The position numbers and the translations under genes are program-made. Below are positions 1 to 5,751 of a stretch of 11,501 bases of DNA, one piece after another (position 1 is the stretch's first letter; each line of letters starts with the position of its first letter). Under the pieces are notes generated by a model, which saw nothing but the letters and a program-made list of their open reading frames with translations, was not told where the DNA came from and searched no databases. This stretch comes from Brevibacillus sp. (GTDB lineage Bacteria > Bacillota > Bacilli > Brevibacillales > Brevibacillaceae), in contig JARDZO010000182.1 in NCBI GenBank assembly GCA_029240815.1, positions 1-11,501 on the forward strand. The letters are read 5' to 3'.

Positions 1-295
1 CTTGTGCCGACCTTCCTTCACTCTACTGCTTTTCTACTCCCTCTTGTGCCGACCATTCCTTCACTCTGCTGCTTTTCTACTCCCTCTTGTGCCGACCATT
101 CCTTCACTCTGCTGCTTCTCTACTCCCTCTTGTGCCGACCATTCCTTCACTCTGCTGCTTCTCTACTCCATAATGCACTACTCACCTCTACACACACTTA
201 TTTCTCACTTTCTTATTGCAGCTACATTCCTCCATCCTTCTACTTCCCACTCCCTCTTGTGCCGACCTTCCTTCACTCTACTGCTTTTCTACTCC
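1..295. repeat. 43-bp pyrimidine-rich tandem repeat array
   Basis: Units beginning CTTGTGCCGACC and ending CTACTCCCT start at 1, 43, 86 and 129, and again at 256. Unit 1 is 42 bp, units 2 and 3 are 43 bp, and unit 4 loses its end at about 169. The 86 bp between units 4 and 5 equal exactly two periods and look like two diverged copies (170-212 and 213-255, the latter again ending ACTCCCT). Units 1 and 5 share the same variant (one base missing after GACC, and CTACTG instead of CTGCTG). The array runs off the left end of the window. The top strand is almost all C and T, so stop codons are rare and two overlapping frames stay open. A period that is not a multiple of three changes frame at each unit, so I read this as non-coding. 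Confidence 0.88.
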
Positions 296-345
296 GCTCC
301 ATTTCTCACACTTCACACATCCACTTCCTCTTTACCGCTAAATGT
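296..345. other. Pyrimidine-rich flank of the repeat array
   Basis: This short tract continues the C/T-rich composition of the array without a recognisable unit. It separates the 43-bp repeats from the inverted-repeat cluster that starts at 346. No gene, promoter or terminator is evident. Confidence 0.4.
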
Positions 346-538
346 AATAAGAGTCTCTAGAGACCGCTATTTCTCCGATTTCATCCTTAATGATACAAAT
401 AGAAGCCTTTGGAGACTCTTATTCTCGAAAAAAAGGGGGGGGTGAGTGGGTATATGGGGGAAATAGGAGTCTTTGAAGGCTTCTATTCCTCTGTTTGCAT
501 TACTTTTTCCGCAATAGAAGCCTTTGGAGACTCTTATT
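346..538. repeat. Cluster of four 26-bp inverted-repeat elements in alternating orientation
   Basis: Four related 26-bp elements lie at 346-371, 398-423, 462-487 and 513-538. The second and fourth are identical, each reading AATAGAAGCC, then TTTGGAGA, then CTCTTATT. The first and third match the reverse complement of that sequence imperfectly. The order is therefore reverse, forward, reverse, forward, with spacers of 26, 38 and 25 bp. The first element also contains the perfect palindrome GTCTCTAGAGAC at 353-364. Neighbouring opposite copies could pair into long hairpins. No open reading frame uses them. I infer they belong to a dispersed intergenic repeat family of the host genome; this window alone cannot show how many copies exist elsewhere. 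Confidence 0.8.
428..460 (+). other. A7G8 homopolymer and G-rich tract (possible G-quadruplex)
   Basis: Between the second and third inverted-repeat elements the top strand has seven A (428-434), eight G (435-442), then GGG at 448-450 and GGGGG at 456-460. If the G8 run is split in two, four runs of at least three G are available with loops of about 2, 5 and 5 bases, which meets the usual G-quadruplex pattern. The adjacent homopolymers would be prone to slippage and to sequencing error. Confidence 0.45.
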
Positions 539-559
539 CCACAAACATTCCCAAGAACG

Positions 560-588
560 TTGAACCAAACGCCCACCCACGGAATAAA
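560..588 (+). promoter_or_regulatory. Weak sigma-A-like promoter candidate for the DUF3298 gene
   Basis: TTGAAC at 560-565 and AATAAA at 583-588 are separated by 17 bp, and each matches the consensus at four of six positions. The predicted start, near 595, leaves a short leader before the ATG codons at 612, 615 and 621. The match is modest. Confidence 0.3.
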
Positions 589-611
589 TTGTAGCAAAAA
601 CGTATGAATGG

Positions 612-1229
612 ATGATGAAGATGAACGGATTACATGAACCCGTTAGTATACAGACGTATAGAGTGCTTCGTGATAAATTAAACCTTCTGTACCCAGCAGT
701 TGTGCAGCATACGCCTTACCAGGCAGAGCTTGCCATGAACACATCGATTGTTAATGCAGTTAATAAACAGCTTCGTGATCAAGGCTATCCGCAAAATCCG
801 CAGACAGACGTGACGGCTCATTATGAGCTAAAGACGAATGAACGAGGCATCCTTAGCTTAACCTTATGGAATTATGCTTTTTCGGGCGGAGCTCATGGAC
901 TAACGATCCAAAACGCGCTGACCTTCAACACAGAATCAGGCAAGGCCTATGCGCTCAAAGATCTGTTTAAGCCGGGCAGCGATTACGTTGCCAAGCTTAG
1001 TGCCATTATTAAGGCTGAGCTTAAAACACGGGATATTCCTTTGTTGGTAGAATTCAACAGTATTAAACCAGATCAGGATTTTTATATTGCCGATAAGGCT
1101 TTGGTCGTTTATTTTCAAGTGTATGAGCTGGCCGCTTATGTCTACGGATTTTTGTATTTTCCTATTTCTGTGTATGCCATCCAGGATATCATCGCTGAAG
1201 ATGGACCGCTTGGTAAAATGCTTTATTAG
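612..1229 (+). CDS. DUF3298 (RsiV/PdaC-type) domain protein without signal peptide
   Basis: The 205-residue protein matches the DUF3298 family (seen in the C-terminal parts of RsiV and PdaC), usually preceded by a DUF4163-like segment. Visible signs are SGGAHG at residues 91-96, the DLF element at 117-119, and the block DFYIADKALVVYF at 156-168 followed by YELAAYVYGFLYF and a terminal strand-helix. In characterised relatives this module lies outside the membrane and binds or processes wall-related ligands such as lysozyme. Here there is no signal peptide or membrane helix, and an in-frame stop at 585-587 rules out an upstream extension that could supply one. ATG codons lie in frame at 612, 615 and 621. 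GGATGAT at 610-616 would suit 621, but no strong ribosome site decides the matter. The gene ends 2 bp from the stop of the convergent methyltransferase, with no terminator between. The family call is fairly firm; the biological role is unknown. Confidence 0.8.
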   Translation: MMKMNGLHEPVSIQTYRVLRDKLNLLYPAVVQHTPYQAELAMNTSIVNAVNKQLRDQGYPQNPQTDVTAHYELKTNERGILSLTLWNYAFSGGAHGLTIQNALTFNTESGKAYALKDLFKPGSDYVAKLSAIIKAELKTRDIPLLVEFNSIKPDQDFYIADKALVVYFQVYELAAYVYGFLYFPISVYAIQDIIAEDGPLGKMLY

Positions 1230-1231
1230 CG

Positions 1232-2197
1232 TTAAACGCAGACGATAATTTGCCTGCTGAAGTTACCTTTATTGACGGTGCAGCGCTCTGCGATGCGAAA
1301 TTCCGCTTTCGCCAAGAGTGGATCGATCTGCTCCGTCGTAACGATAACTGCGCGCTTCGCTAATCGTCGGGCGCTTTGGAGCATTTGCAGCTGCTCGTCC
1401 TCCGGCAGCTTCGAGCAGAGATTGTACGGCATGTCTAGGATGAGCGCATCGTAGCGGACCTGCGGGCTGGTCGGTGACAGAGTCACCTGCTCGCCTACCA
1501 AGCCTAGGGTCCGCATATCCGCGATGCTCACCACGTTCGGCATGCCGAAGTGTTCGAGATTCACCCGCGCGCCGCGCACCGCAAGCGGGTTGATGTCGCA
1601 GCCAACGATGTCGATCCCCATCGACATCGCCTCCACCAGCACCGTGCCGATGCCGCAGCACGGGTCAATAGCCTTCGTGCCCGCTACGTCGGGCACGGCA
1701 ATGTTCACCACCGCCCGCGCTACGCGCGTACTCAGGGCGGTGGAGTAGTTTTGTGGCTTCTGCTGATGCTGAAGCCACACGGCTTCGCCGTAGCTGCAGT
1801 GGCCGAACAACCATCGGCCTCCCAGCTCCGTCACGGCGAACCATTGCTCCGGCCGTCGCATCTCGGCTTTGCCGCGAAGATGCCGGCCTATTTCGCGAGC
1901 GACCTCGCGCTGGCGGTCCGTACTGACCGCAGCGTCTGTCTCCGCGAACGCAACCTTGAACGTTGACCCCTGTACGGTCAACGTCTCCACCCTCGAGGCC
2001 AGCTCCGGCAAGCTGCCGGCCTCGAACAACACATCCAGCCGCAGCTTCAAAAACGGGCTGCGGCTCGGCTCCACACGACGCGCACTAACGACGTAGCGCG
2101 CGCCAAGCATTGTCTCTGCGCCCAGTAAGGTGCGCAGCTCTAACTGGCACAGCGCCTGCTCGTCTTCGTGGCAGGCGTATACGTATATATGTTCCAT
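1232..2197 (-). CDS. TRM11/TrmG10-like RNA guanine-N2 methyltransferase
   Basis: This 321-residue protein has the architecture of TRM11-type SAM-dependent methyltransferases (UPF0020/PF01170), which typically methylate a guanine exocyclic amine in tRNA. An N-terminal RNA-binding-like region (about 1-135) is followed by KPQNYSTALS at 147-156. The SAM site DPCCGIGT is at 178-185, the acidic ribose-binding segment CDINPLAV at 200-207, and the catalytic DMPYNL (a D/N-P-P-Y-type motif) at 255-260. The ATG at 2195-2197 follows GAGGG at a suitable distance. The gene is visibly richer in G and C than its neighbours, especially at about 1380-2100, which also leaves long spurious open frames on the other strand. 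The substrate is inferred from the family. A methyltransferase acting on another RNA remains possible. Confidence 0.85.
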   Translation of the reverse strand: MEHIYVYACHEDEQALCQLELRTLLGAETMLGARYVVSARRVEPSRSPFLKLRLDVLFEAGSLPELASRVETLTVQGSTFKVAFAETDAAVSTDRQREVAREIGRHLRGKAEMRRPEQWFAVTELGGRWLFGHCSYGEAVWLQHQQKPQNYSTALSTRVARAVVNIAVPDVAGTKAIDPCCGIGTVLVEAMSMGIDIVGCDINPLAVRGARVNLEHFGMPNVVSIADMRTLGLVGEQVTLSPTSPQVRYDALILDMPYNLCSKLPEDEQLQMLQSARRLAKRAVIVTTEQIDPLLAKAEFRIAERCTVNKGNFSRQIIVCV

Positions 2198-2282
2198 GCT
2201 TCATCCCTCATTTTACATGTTAAATACCTAAATCTATTTTGCGTTTAAATTTCCGTTCTTCCCAGCACCTATCACAAAACAG

Positions 2283-3155
2283 CTACAAAAACTGCTGCAT
2301 CAACTGCTTCATAAACATATCCGTCGTCTTACATAGGAACATATCCTTACGATAAACAATGCCGACGTCCTTCTGGGGAATCGGGTCTATAATCGGTATG
2401 CTCCGAATGCCGCTGCTGCGAATACTGTCCACATAGGACTGTGGCAAAATTGCTCCGCCTACATTATTTTTGGCCATCTGAAGCAGTGCCTCCAAGGTTG
2501 AGAGCTCTATCGCCGGCTTCCATTCAAAGCCAGACTCCTCACAGCAATCATCCATCATTTGCCGAACATAAAACTTTTTCTGGAGCATAGCAACTGGAAG
2601 CTGGGCCAGCTCCGCCAAACGAATGGTTTTCGCCTGCGCAAACGGATGCTTGTCCGAAATAACAAGCCGCAGCTGCTCCTTGTATAATGGGATGTAATGG
2701 AACTGTTCATCTTCATCAGGCAGGAAAACCACACCCATGTCAAGCTGGTTGCTCAGCAGACGCTCCTTCGTCTCCTCGGTAGCGAGCTCCGTCACAGATA
2801 GCTCGATCTTCGGGTAAAGAGCATGGAAGGCAATAATCGTCGCGGTGAGCAAATGATTACCGGAGCAGCCAATACGCAGCCGTCCCCGCTGCATTCCTTG
2901 GATCTCATTAATGGCCGCCTGTGCTTGATCCATCTCATGGAACATGTTCCTGCTGTGTTTATGAAGGATCTCGCCTGCTTCTGTGATGTAAATCTTTTTT
3001 CCGATTCGCTGAAAAAGGGGTGATCCTACCCGATGCTCCAACAGACGAATCTGTTGGCTAAGTGTGGGTTGACTAATGCCAAGCTTTTCCGCTGCCTTCG
3101 TGAAATGAAGTTCTTCGCATACCGCTAAAAAGTATTCCAATAATCGATGCTCCAT
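2283..3155 (-). CDS. LysR-family transcriptional regulator
   Basis: The 290-residue protein is a full-length LysR-type regulator. The N-terminal winged helix-turn-helix is seen in HFTKAAEKLGISQPTLSQQI (residues 17-36) followed by LLEHRVGSPLF. A linker helix (about 60-90) leads to a periplasmic-binding-protein-like effector domain (about 91-290) that begins GRLRIGC. The ATG at 3153-3155 follows GGAGG with a 9-nt spacing. The gene is divergent from a branched-chain aminotransferase across 116 bp that contain a LysR-type palindrome (3171-3191). Such pairs usually mean the regulator controls the divergent gene and itself. The likely target is therefore the aminotransferase, and the co-inducer may be an amino acid or 2-oxo acid. 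That is inference; the effector cannot be read from the sequence. No terminator is obvious after the stop. Confidence 0.9.
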   Translation of the reverse strand: MEHRLLEYFLAVCEELHFTKAAEKLGISQPTLSQQIRLLEHRVGSPLFQRIGKKIYITEAGEILHKHSRNMFHEMDQAQAAINEIQGMQRGRLRIGCSGNHLLTATIIAFHALYPKIELSVTELATEETKERLLSNQLDMGVVFLPDEDEQFHYIPLYKEQLRLVISDKHPFAQAKTIRLAELAQLPVAMLQKKFYVRQMMDDCCEESGFEWKPAIELSTLEALLQMAKNNVGGAILPQSYVDSIRSSGIRSIPIIDPIPQKDVGIVYRKDMFLCKTTDMFMKQLMQQFL

Positions 3156-3170
3156 TTTGGTATGCCTCCG

Positions 3171-3191
3171 ATCATAGTTATTAACTATGAT
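3171..3191. promoter_or_regulatory. Palindromic LysR-type operator
   Basis: A perfect inverted repeat has 10-bp arms ATCATAGTTA and TAACTATGAT around one central T. Its core is ATAG-N7-CTAT, matching the T-N11-A pattern of LysR recognition sites. The centre (3181) is about 65 bp upstream of the predicted aminotransferase transcription start, the standard position of a LysR recognition site, and it lies in the lysR leader, where it could also mediate autorepression. Confidence 0.7.
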
Positions 3192-3210
3192 GGTAATTGA
3201 TTATTCGCAA

Positions 3211-3239
3211 TTGATCAATGATTGTTATTTATTTATAGT
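3211..3239 (+). promoter_or_regulatory. Sigma-A-like promoter of the branched-chain aminotransferase gene
   Basis: TTGATC at 3211-3216 and TATAGT at 3234-3239 are separated by 17 bp, with a start predicted near 3246. The palindrome ATTGATCAAT (3210-3219) overlaps the -35 box and could serve as the secondary activation site for the divergent LysR regulator. Confidence 0.6.
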
Positions 3240-3274
3240 AACGATAACAAGTAAGCACATTTGAAAGGTAGATG

Positions 3275-4351
3275 ATGGCGATGTATGGAAAAATTCGAAT
3301 AGAGCACAATCCTCACGGTAAAACAAAGCCTGGTTTAGAAGAGGAATTGGGGTTTGGACGTCATTTTACGGATCATATGTTTGTGATGGATTACGAGGAA
3401 GGCAAAGGCTGGCATGATCCGCGTATTGTTCCTTATGGCCCTCTCACTCATGACCCTGCCGCAATGGTTTTTCATTACGGGCAAGCGGTCTTCGAGGGAT
3501 TAAAGGCTTTTCGCACGGAAAAAGATGAGATCGTTCTTTTTCGCCCTGATCAAAACGCCAAACGACTAAACCGTTCCAGCGAGCGACTGCACATGCCCCA
3601 GATAAATGAAGATTTCGTCGTGAGTGCCATTCAAAAACTCGTTCGTGTGGATGTGCAATGGGTGCCTCGAAAGAAGGGATCGTCCTTATATATTCGCCCC
3701 TTCGTTATTGCTACAGAGGTTGGTTTAGGGGTGCGAGCCTCTTCGCGATATTCGTTCGTTATCATTATGTCGCCAGTGGGCGCTTACTATGAGGAAGGGC
3801 TTCAGCCGATTAACATTCTTGTGGAAAGCCATTACGCCAGAGCCGTTCAAGGCGGTACGGGCGGTGCCAAAGCTGCGGGAAACTACGCTGCAAGCCTCAA
3901 AGCTCAAGCCCTTGCCAAAGAACACAATTGCGCACAAGTGCTCTGGCTCGACGCCATCGACAAAAAAAGCTTAGAAGAAGTGGGCAGCATGAACGTCTTT
4001 TTCAAAATAAACGGGGAGGTTATAACCCCAAGTCTCAGCGGCAGTATTTTGGAGGGCATTACACGAAAAAGCATCATTCATCTGCTGAACGACTGGGGCA
4101 TTCCCGTTACCGAGCGGAAAATTTCCATCGACGACATTGTTCTGGCTTATGAGAATGGGACGCTGGAGGAAGCCTTCGGTACCGGCACGGCTGCCGTCGT
4201 CTCCCCCATTGGCAGTCTTCTGTGGAAGGGAACTCCCATGGTGATTAACCAGGGGAACATCGGTGTGCTGGTTCATCGGCTTTATGATACGATTACCGAT
4301 ATTCAGTTTGAAAGAATCGAAGATGTTCACGGTTGGATGGTTTCTTGCTAA
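3275..4351 (+). CDS. ilvE: Branched-chain amino acid aminotransferase (class IV PLP enzyme)
   Basis: The enzyme interconverts leucine, isoleucine or valine and their 2-oxo acids, with 2-oxoglutarate and glutamate as the partner pair. The protein is 358 residues from this start, the length of the longer BCAT subfamily (as in Bacillus YbgE and YwaA). Diagnostic features are FHYGQAVFEGLKAFR (about 66-80), LYIRPFV (about 138-144), the PLP lysine in GGAKAAGNYAAS (K199), and the signature EEVGSMNVFF (about 234-243) leading into SGSILEGITR. AAAGG at 3264-3268 is 6 nt before the ATG at 3275 but only 3 nt before the ATG at 3272, so 3275 is preferred; ATG 3281 is also possible. The divergent LysR gene and operator suggest regulated expression. 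The stop lies 8 bp from that of the convergent 68-residue gene. The symbol follows the enzyme class; specificity for leucine degradation versus synthesis cannot be told. Confidence 0.92.
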   Translation: MAMYGKIRIEHNPHGKTKPGLEEELGFGRHFTDHMFVMDYEEGKGWHDPRIVPYGPLTHDPAAMVFHYGQAVFEGLKAFRTEKDEIVLFRPDQNAKRLNRSSERLHMPQINEDFVVSAIQKLVRVDVQWVPRKKGSSLYIRPFVIATEVGLGVRASSRYSFVIIMSPVGAYYEEGLQPINILVESHYARAVQGGTGGAKAAGNYAASLKAQALAKEHNCAQVLWLDAIDKKSLEEVGSMNVFFKINGEVITPSLSGSILEGITRKSIIHLLNDWGIPVTERKISIDDIVLAYENGTLEEAFGTGTAAVVSPIGSLLWKGTPMVINQGNIGVLVHRLYDTITDIQFERIEDVHGWMVSC

Positions 4352-4359
4352 AATTCACC

Positions 4360-4566
4360 TTACATTCGTACAATGACCGTGCCTCCGCCAGTCGTAATAA
4401 CACGACTTTGCTGTTGCTCAATGGTTCGTAACAATTGATTGTTATCTTCTATTAACTTAATGAGCTTATCCAATCGATCCTCAAGACTTGTCATCATTTG
4501 CATGATTTGTTGCGGATCTGGCTGTGCAGGGCGGTAAATCGGATATGAATTCCAGTACGAGTCCAT
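4360..4566 (-). CDS. Small coiled-coil protein, function unknown (68 aa)
   Basis: I do not recognise this protein. The frame stays open further upstream, but the ATG at 4564-4566 is chosen because AAGGAGGAG lies just before it (about 10 nt), and the upstream part crosses a terminator hairpin. The N-terminus (MDSYWNSYPIYRPAQPDPQQ) is rich in aromatic residues and proline. A central amphipathic helix follows, with heptad-like leucine and isoleucine spacing (about 21-54: MMTSLEDRLDKLIKLIEDNN, then QLLRTIEQQQ). The tail TTGGGTVIVRM is a likely beta strand. There is no signal peptide or membrane helix. The layout resembles small spore-associated proteins such as GerPC in a general way, but this is only architectural. 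It is probably a monocistronic gene with its own promoter downstream of the 4662-4708 terminator. Confidence 0.7.
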   Translation of the reverse strand: MDSYWNSYPIYRPAQPDPQQIMQMMTSLEDRLDKLIKLIEDNNQLLRTIEQQQSRVITTGGGTVIVRM

Positions 4567-4654
4567 ATAGTATACTCCTCCTTCAGTTATACTCAGGTAT
4601 TTTATATTACGTATGTGAAAGGTATGTGTTCGCCTATTTTTGGCTTGGCGCGCT

Positions 4655-4708
4655 ATGTCAAAAAAAGGTTGGCTTGCACGCAAAAATCTACGTGAAGCCA
4701 ACCTTTTT
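4655..4708 (-). terminator. Rho-independent terminator of the DUF1232 gene
   Basis: Arms AAAAAGGTTGGCTT (4662-4675) and AAGCCAACCTTTTT (4695-4708) pair perfectly, and an inner CACG/CGTG pair closes the loop. Read on the minus strand, the hairpin ends in a run of T. It ends transcription of the DUF1232 gene before the 68-residue gene. The A-rich first arm makes it partly symmetrical. Confidence 0.88.
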
Positions 4709-4722
4709 CATAGCATGCCTCT

Positions 4723-5157
4723 TCAATGTTTATCCTGCGCATTATTTACGGTGTCATTCTCTTGATCCGCCACAAGCTGACCATCGATATCGATAATATC
4801 CTTGCTGTTCATCACATCATCACCAAGAAAATCCCTCAGTTTTTTCTTCGCTTTGCGCTTCACATCGTCATCGATACTCCTTGCGACAGATGCCAGCGCT
4901 AACCCCAAGGCACTTAAATCATCTACATATCCAACAATCGGCAGCAAATCGGGCACGATATCCAGCGGCAAAATGAGATAGCCCAGTGCGCCGTAAATTT
5001 GAACTTTTGCTCTAAGCGGTGTTTTCGGGCTTTCTACGGCGTAGAAGAGCAGCAGTCCGCTATAAATGACCTTGCTGCCTGCCTTTTTTGCGCCTTTTTT
5101 CAGTTTCAGCCAGAAGTCGCCGGTTGAGAAATATTTCTGATATTTGGAAGAGTCCAT
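4723..5157 (-). CDS. YkvA/DUF1232 family membrane-associated protein
   Basis: The 144-residue protein contains the DUF1232 domain at about residues 47-88. Its core GYLILPLDIVPDLLPIVGYV (59-78), followed by DDLSALGLALASV, is the hallmark of the family: two short hydrophobic segments joined by a D-x-x-P-D turn. The N-terminal 30 residues are lysine-rich, and the C-terminal 45 are charged and probably disordered, ending in an acidic tail. The molecular function of DUF1232 is not established; the domain is usually membrane-linked. The ATG at 5155-5157 follows GGAGTG at 8 nt. The gene is monocistronic, with a promoter-like region at 5183-5212 and its own terminator. The family assignment is firm; the role is open. 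Confidence 0.88.
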   Translation of the reverse strand: MDSSKYQKYFSTGDFWLKLKKGAKKAGSKVIYSGLLLFYAVESPKTPLRAKVQIYGALGYLILPLDIVPDLLPIVGYVDDLSALGLALASVARSIDDDVKRKAKKKLRDFLGDDVMNSKDIIDIDGQLVADQENDTVNNAQDKH

Positions 5158-5182
5158 CGCACGATCACTCCAATCATTTATT

Positions 5183-5212
5183 TATATATAACCCATATAT
5201 AACATAAATCAA
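5183..5212 (-). promoter_or_regulatory. Promoter region of the DUF1232 gene with AT-rich inverted repeat
   Basis: On the minus strand TTGATT (5207-5212) is 18 bp from TATATA (5183-5188), with a start predicted near 5176 and a leader of about 20 nt. The -10 region lies within a perfect inverted repeat, TTATATAT (5182-5189) and ATATATAA (5195-5202), separated by five bases. It could be an operator or simply an easily melted AT tract. Confidence 0.45.
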
Positions 5213-5365
5213 GCATCCCTTATGATACTCATATGTGTTATGTCGTTAGTGTGCTCACCCCCAACGCCAAGAAACTCCCGTTTCCAAGCTTGCTCCTCAT
5301 TCAGTGAGTCTATGTTGATTTTGTCACAGAAGAGCAGCAATTTGCAAGGCGTCTTCAAGTACATA
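5213..5365. other. Intergenic stretch without a supported gene
   Basis: The 153 bp between the DUF1232 promoter and the next terminator carry open frames on both strands. None has a ribosome site. The minus-strand frame starting near the terminator would be translated only by read-through and matches no family I know. Confidence 0.4.
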
Positions 5366-5412
5366 AAGAAAAAAGAACTAGACCGGAGAGCGACTCTCTC
5401 CGACCTAGTTCT
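5366..5412 (-). terminator. Rho-independent terminator after the PP2C remnant
   Basis: AGAACTAG (5374-5381) pairs with CTAGTTCT (5405-5412), and an inner GGAGAG (5385-5390) pairs with CTCTCC (5396-5401) around a five-base loop. On the minus strand the hairpin is followed by TTTTTTCTTT. It is intact although the gene it served appears truncated. Confidence 0.88.
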
Positions 5413-5440
5413 AACAAAGACGTGCAGCACATGCTTCATT

Positions 5441-5734
5441 TTAAAATTCTAGATAAATGGCTGTTTTATCATCAGACTTTTTCACTCTTGGGAACTTCAA
5501 ACAAGCTGGATCAGATTCCTCCACTTGGATAAGCCACTGGATATAGTTTTCCAGCCCCATCGATTTGATTCTCAAGACGATCTGCTTTAACTCCTGCTCC
5601 AGTGAATGCTCCCGCTGAGGATCAATTAGCCCATCAGAGAATAGAAACAATGATTTTAACTGTGCTCTGCTAATTCGGCCATATTCCATATGATCTGCCA
5701 GTTCTGGTTCTCCATTTAATGATCGATAACCAGG
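5441..5734 (-). pseudogene. C-terminal remnant of a PP2C-type protein phosphatase
   Basis: This minus-strand frame encodes only the end of a PP2C-like serine/threonine phosphatase. Reading leftwards from about 5734 it gives PGYRSLNGEPELADHMEYG, then LKSLFLFSDGLIDP (the hydrophobic strand plus S-D-G-L element) and, near the end, KKSDDKTAIYLEF, whose DD-x-T block is the usual last metal-binding aspartate motif of the family. The N-terminal two thirds, with the first metal-binding aspartates, are absent. The frame stays open only to 5776, where TGA codons occur inside the downstream end of the DUF1861 gene. The first internal ATG (5687-5689) has no ribosome site. The break coincides with the stop of the DUF1861 gene, suggesting deletion or insertion at that point. 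A functional small protein is possible but less likely. Confidence 0.72.
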
Positions 5735-5751
5735 AGAAGCGACGTGCTTAC

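Noticed and set aside
1..295. CRISPR array
   Set aside because: Units are directly abutting with no unique spacers, and no cas genes are present.
2..445. Open frames of 147 and 118 codons through the 43-bp repeats
   Set aside because: The top strand is almost only C and T, so stops are rare in several frames at once. The period is not a multiple of three, so the repeated peptide changes from unit to unit, and there is no ribosome site.
1550..1966. Plus-strand open frame of 138 codons
   Set aside because: It is the antisense shadow of the GC-rich methyltransferase gene, is arginine- and histidine-rich, and has no ribosome site or family resemblance.
4567..4701. Longer N-terminus for the 68-residue protein
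   Set aside because: The extension would be read from within the terminator hairpin, while AAGGAGGAG stands immediately before the internal ATG.
4524..4796. Plus-strand open frame of 90 codons
   Set aside because: It runs across the terminator hairpin and antisense to two supported genes and shows no coding signature.
5209..5439. Small open frames on both strands (76 codons each)
   Set aside because: Both cross the terminator hairpin, lack ribosome sites and resemble no known family. The minus-strand part after the hairpin looks slightly protein-like but cannot be supported.
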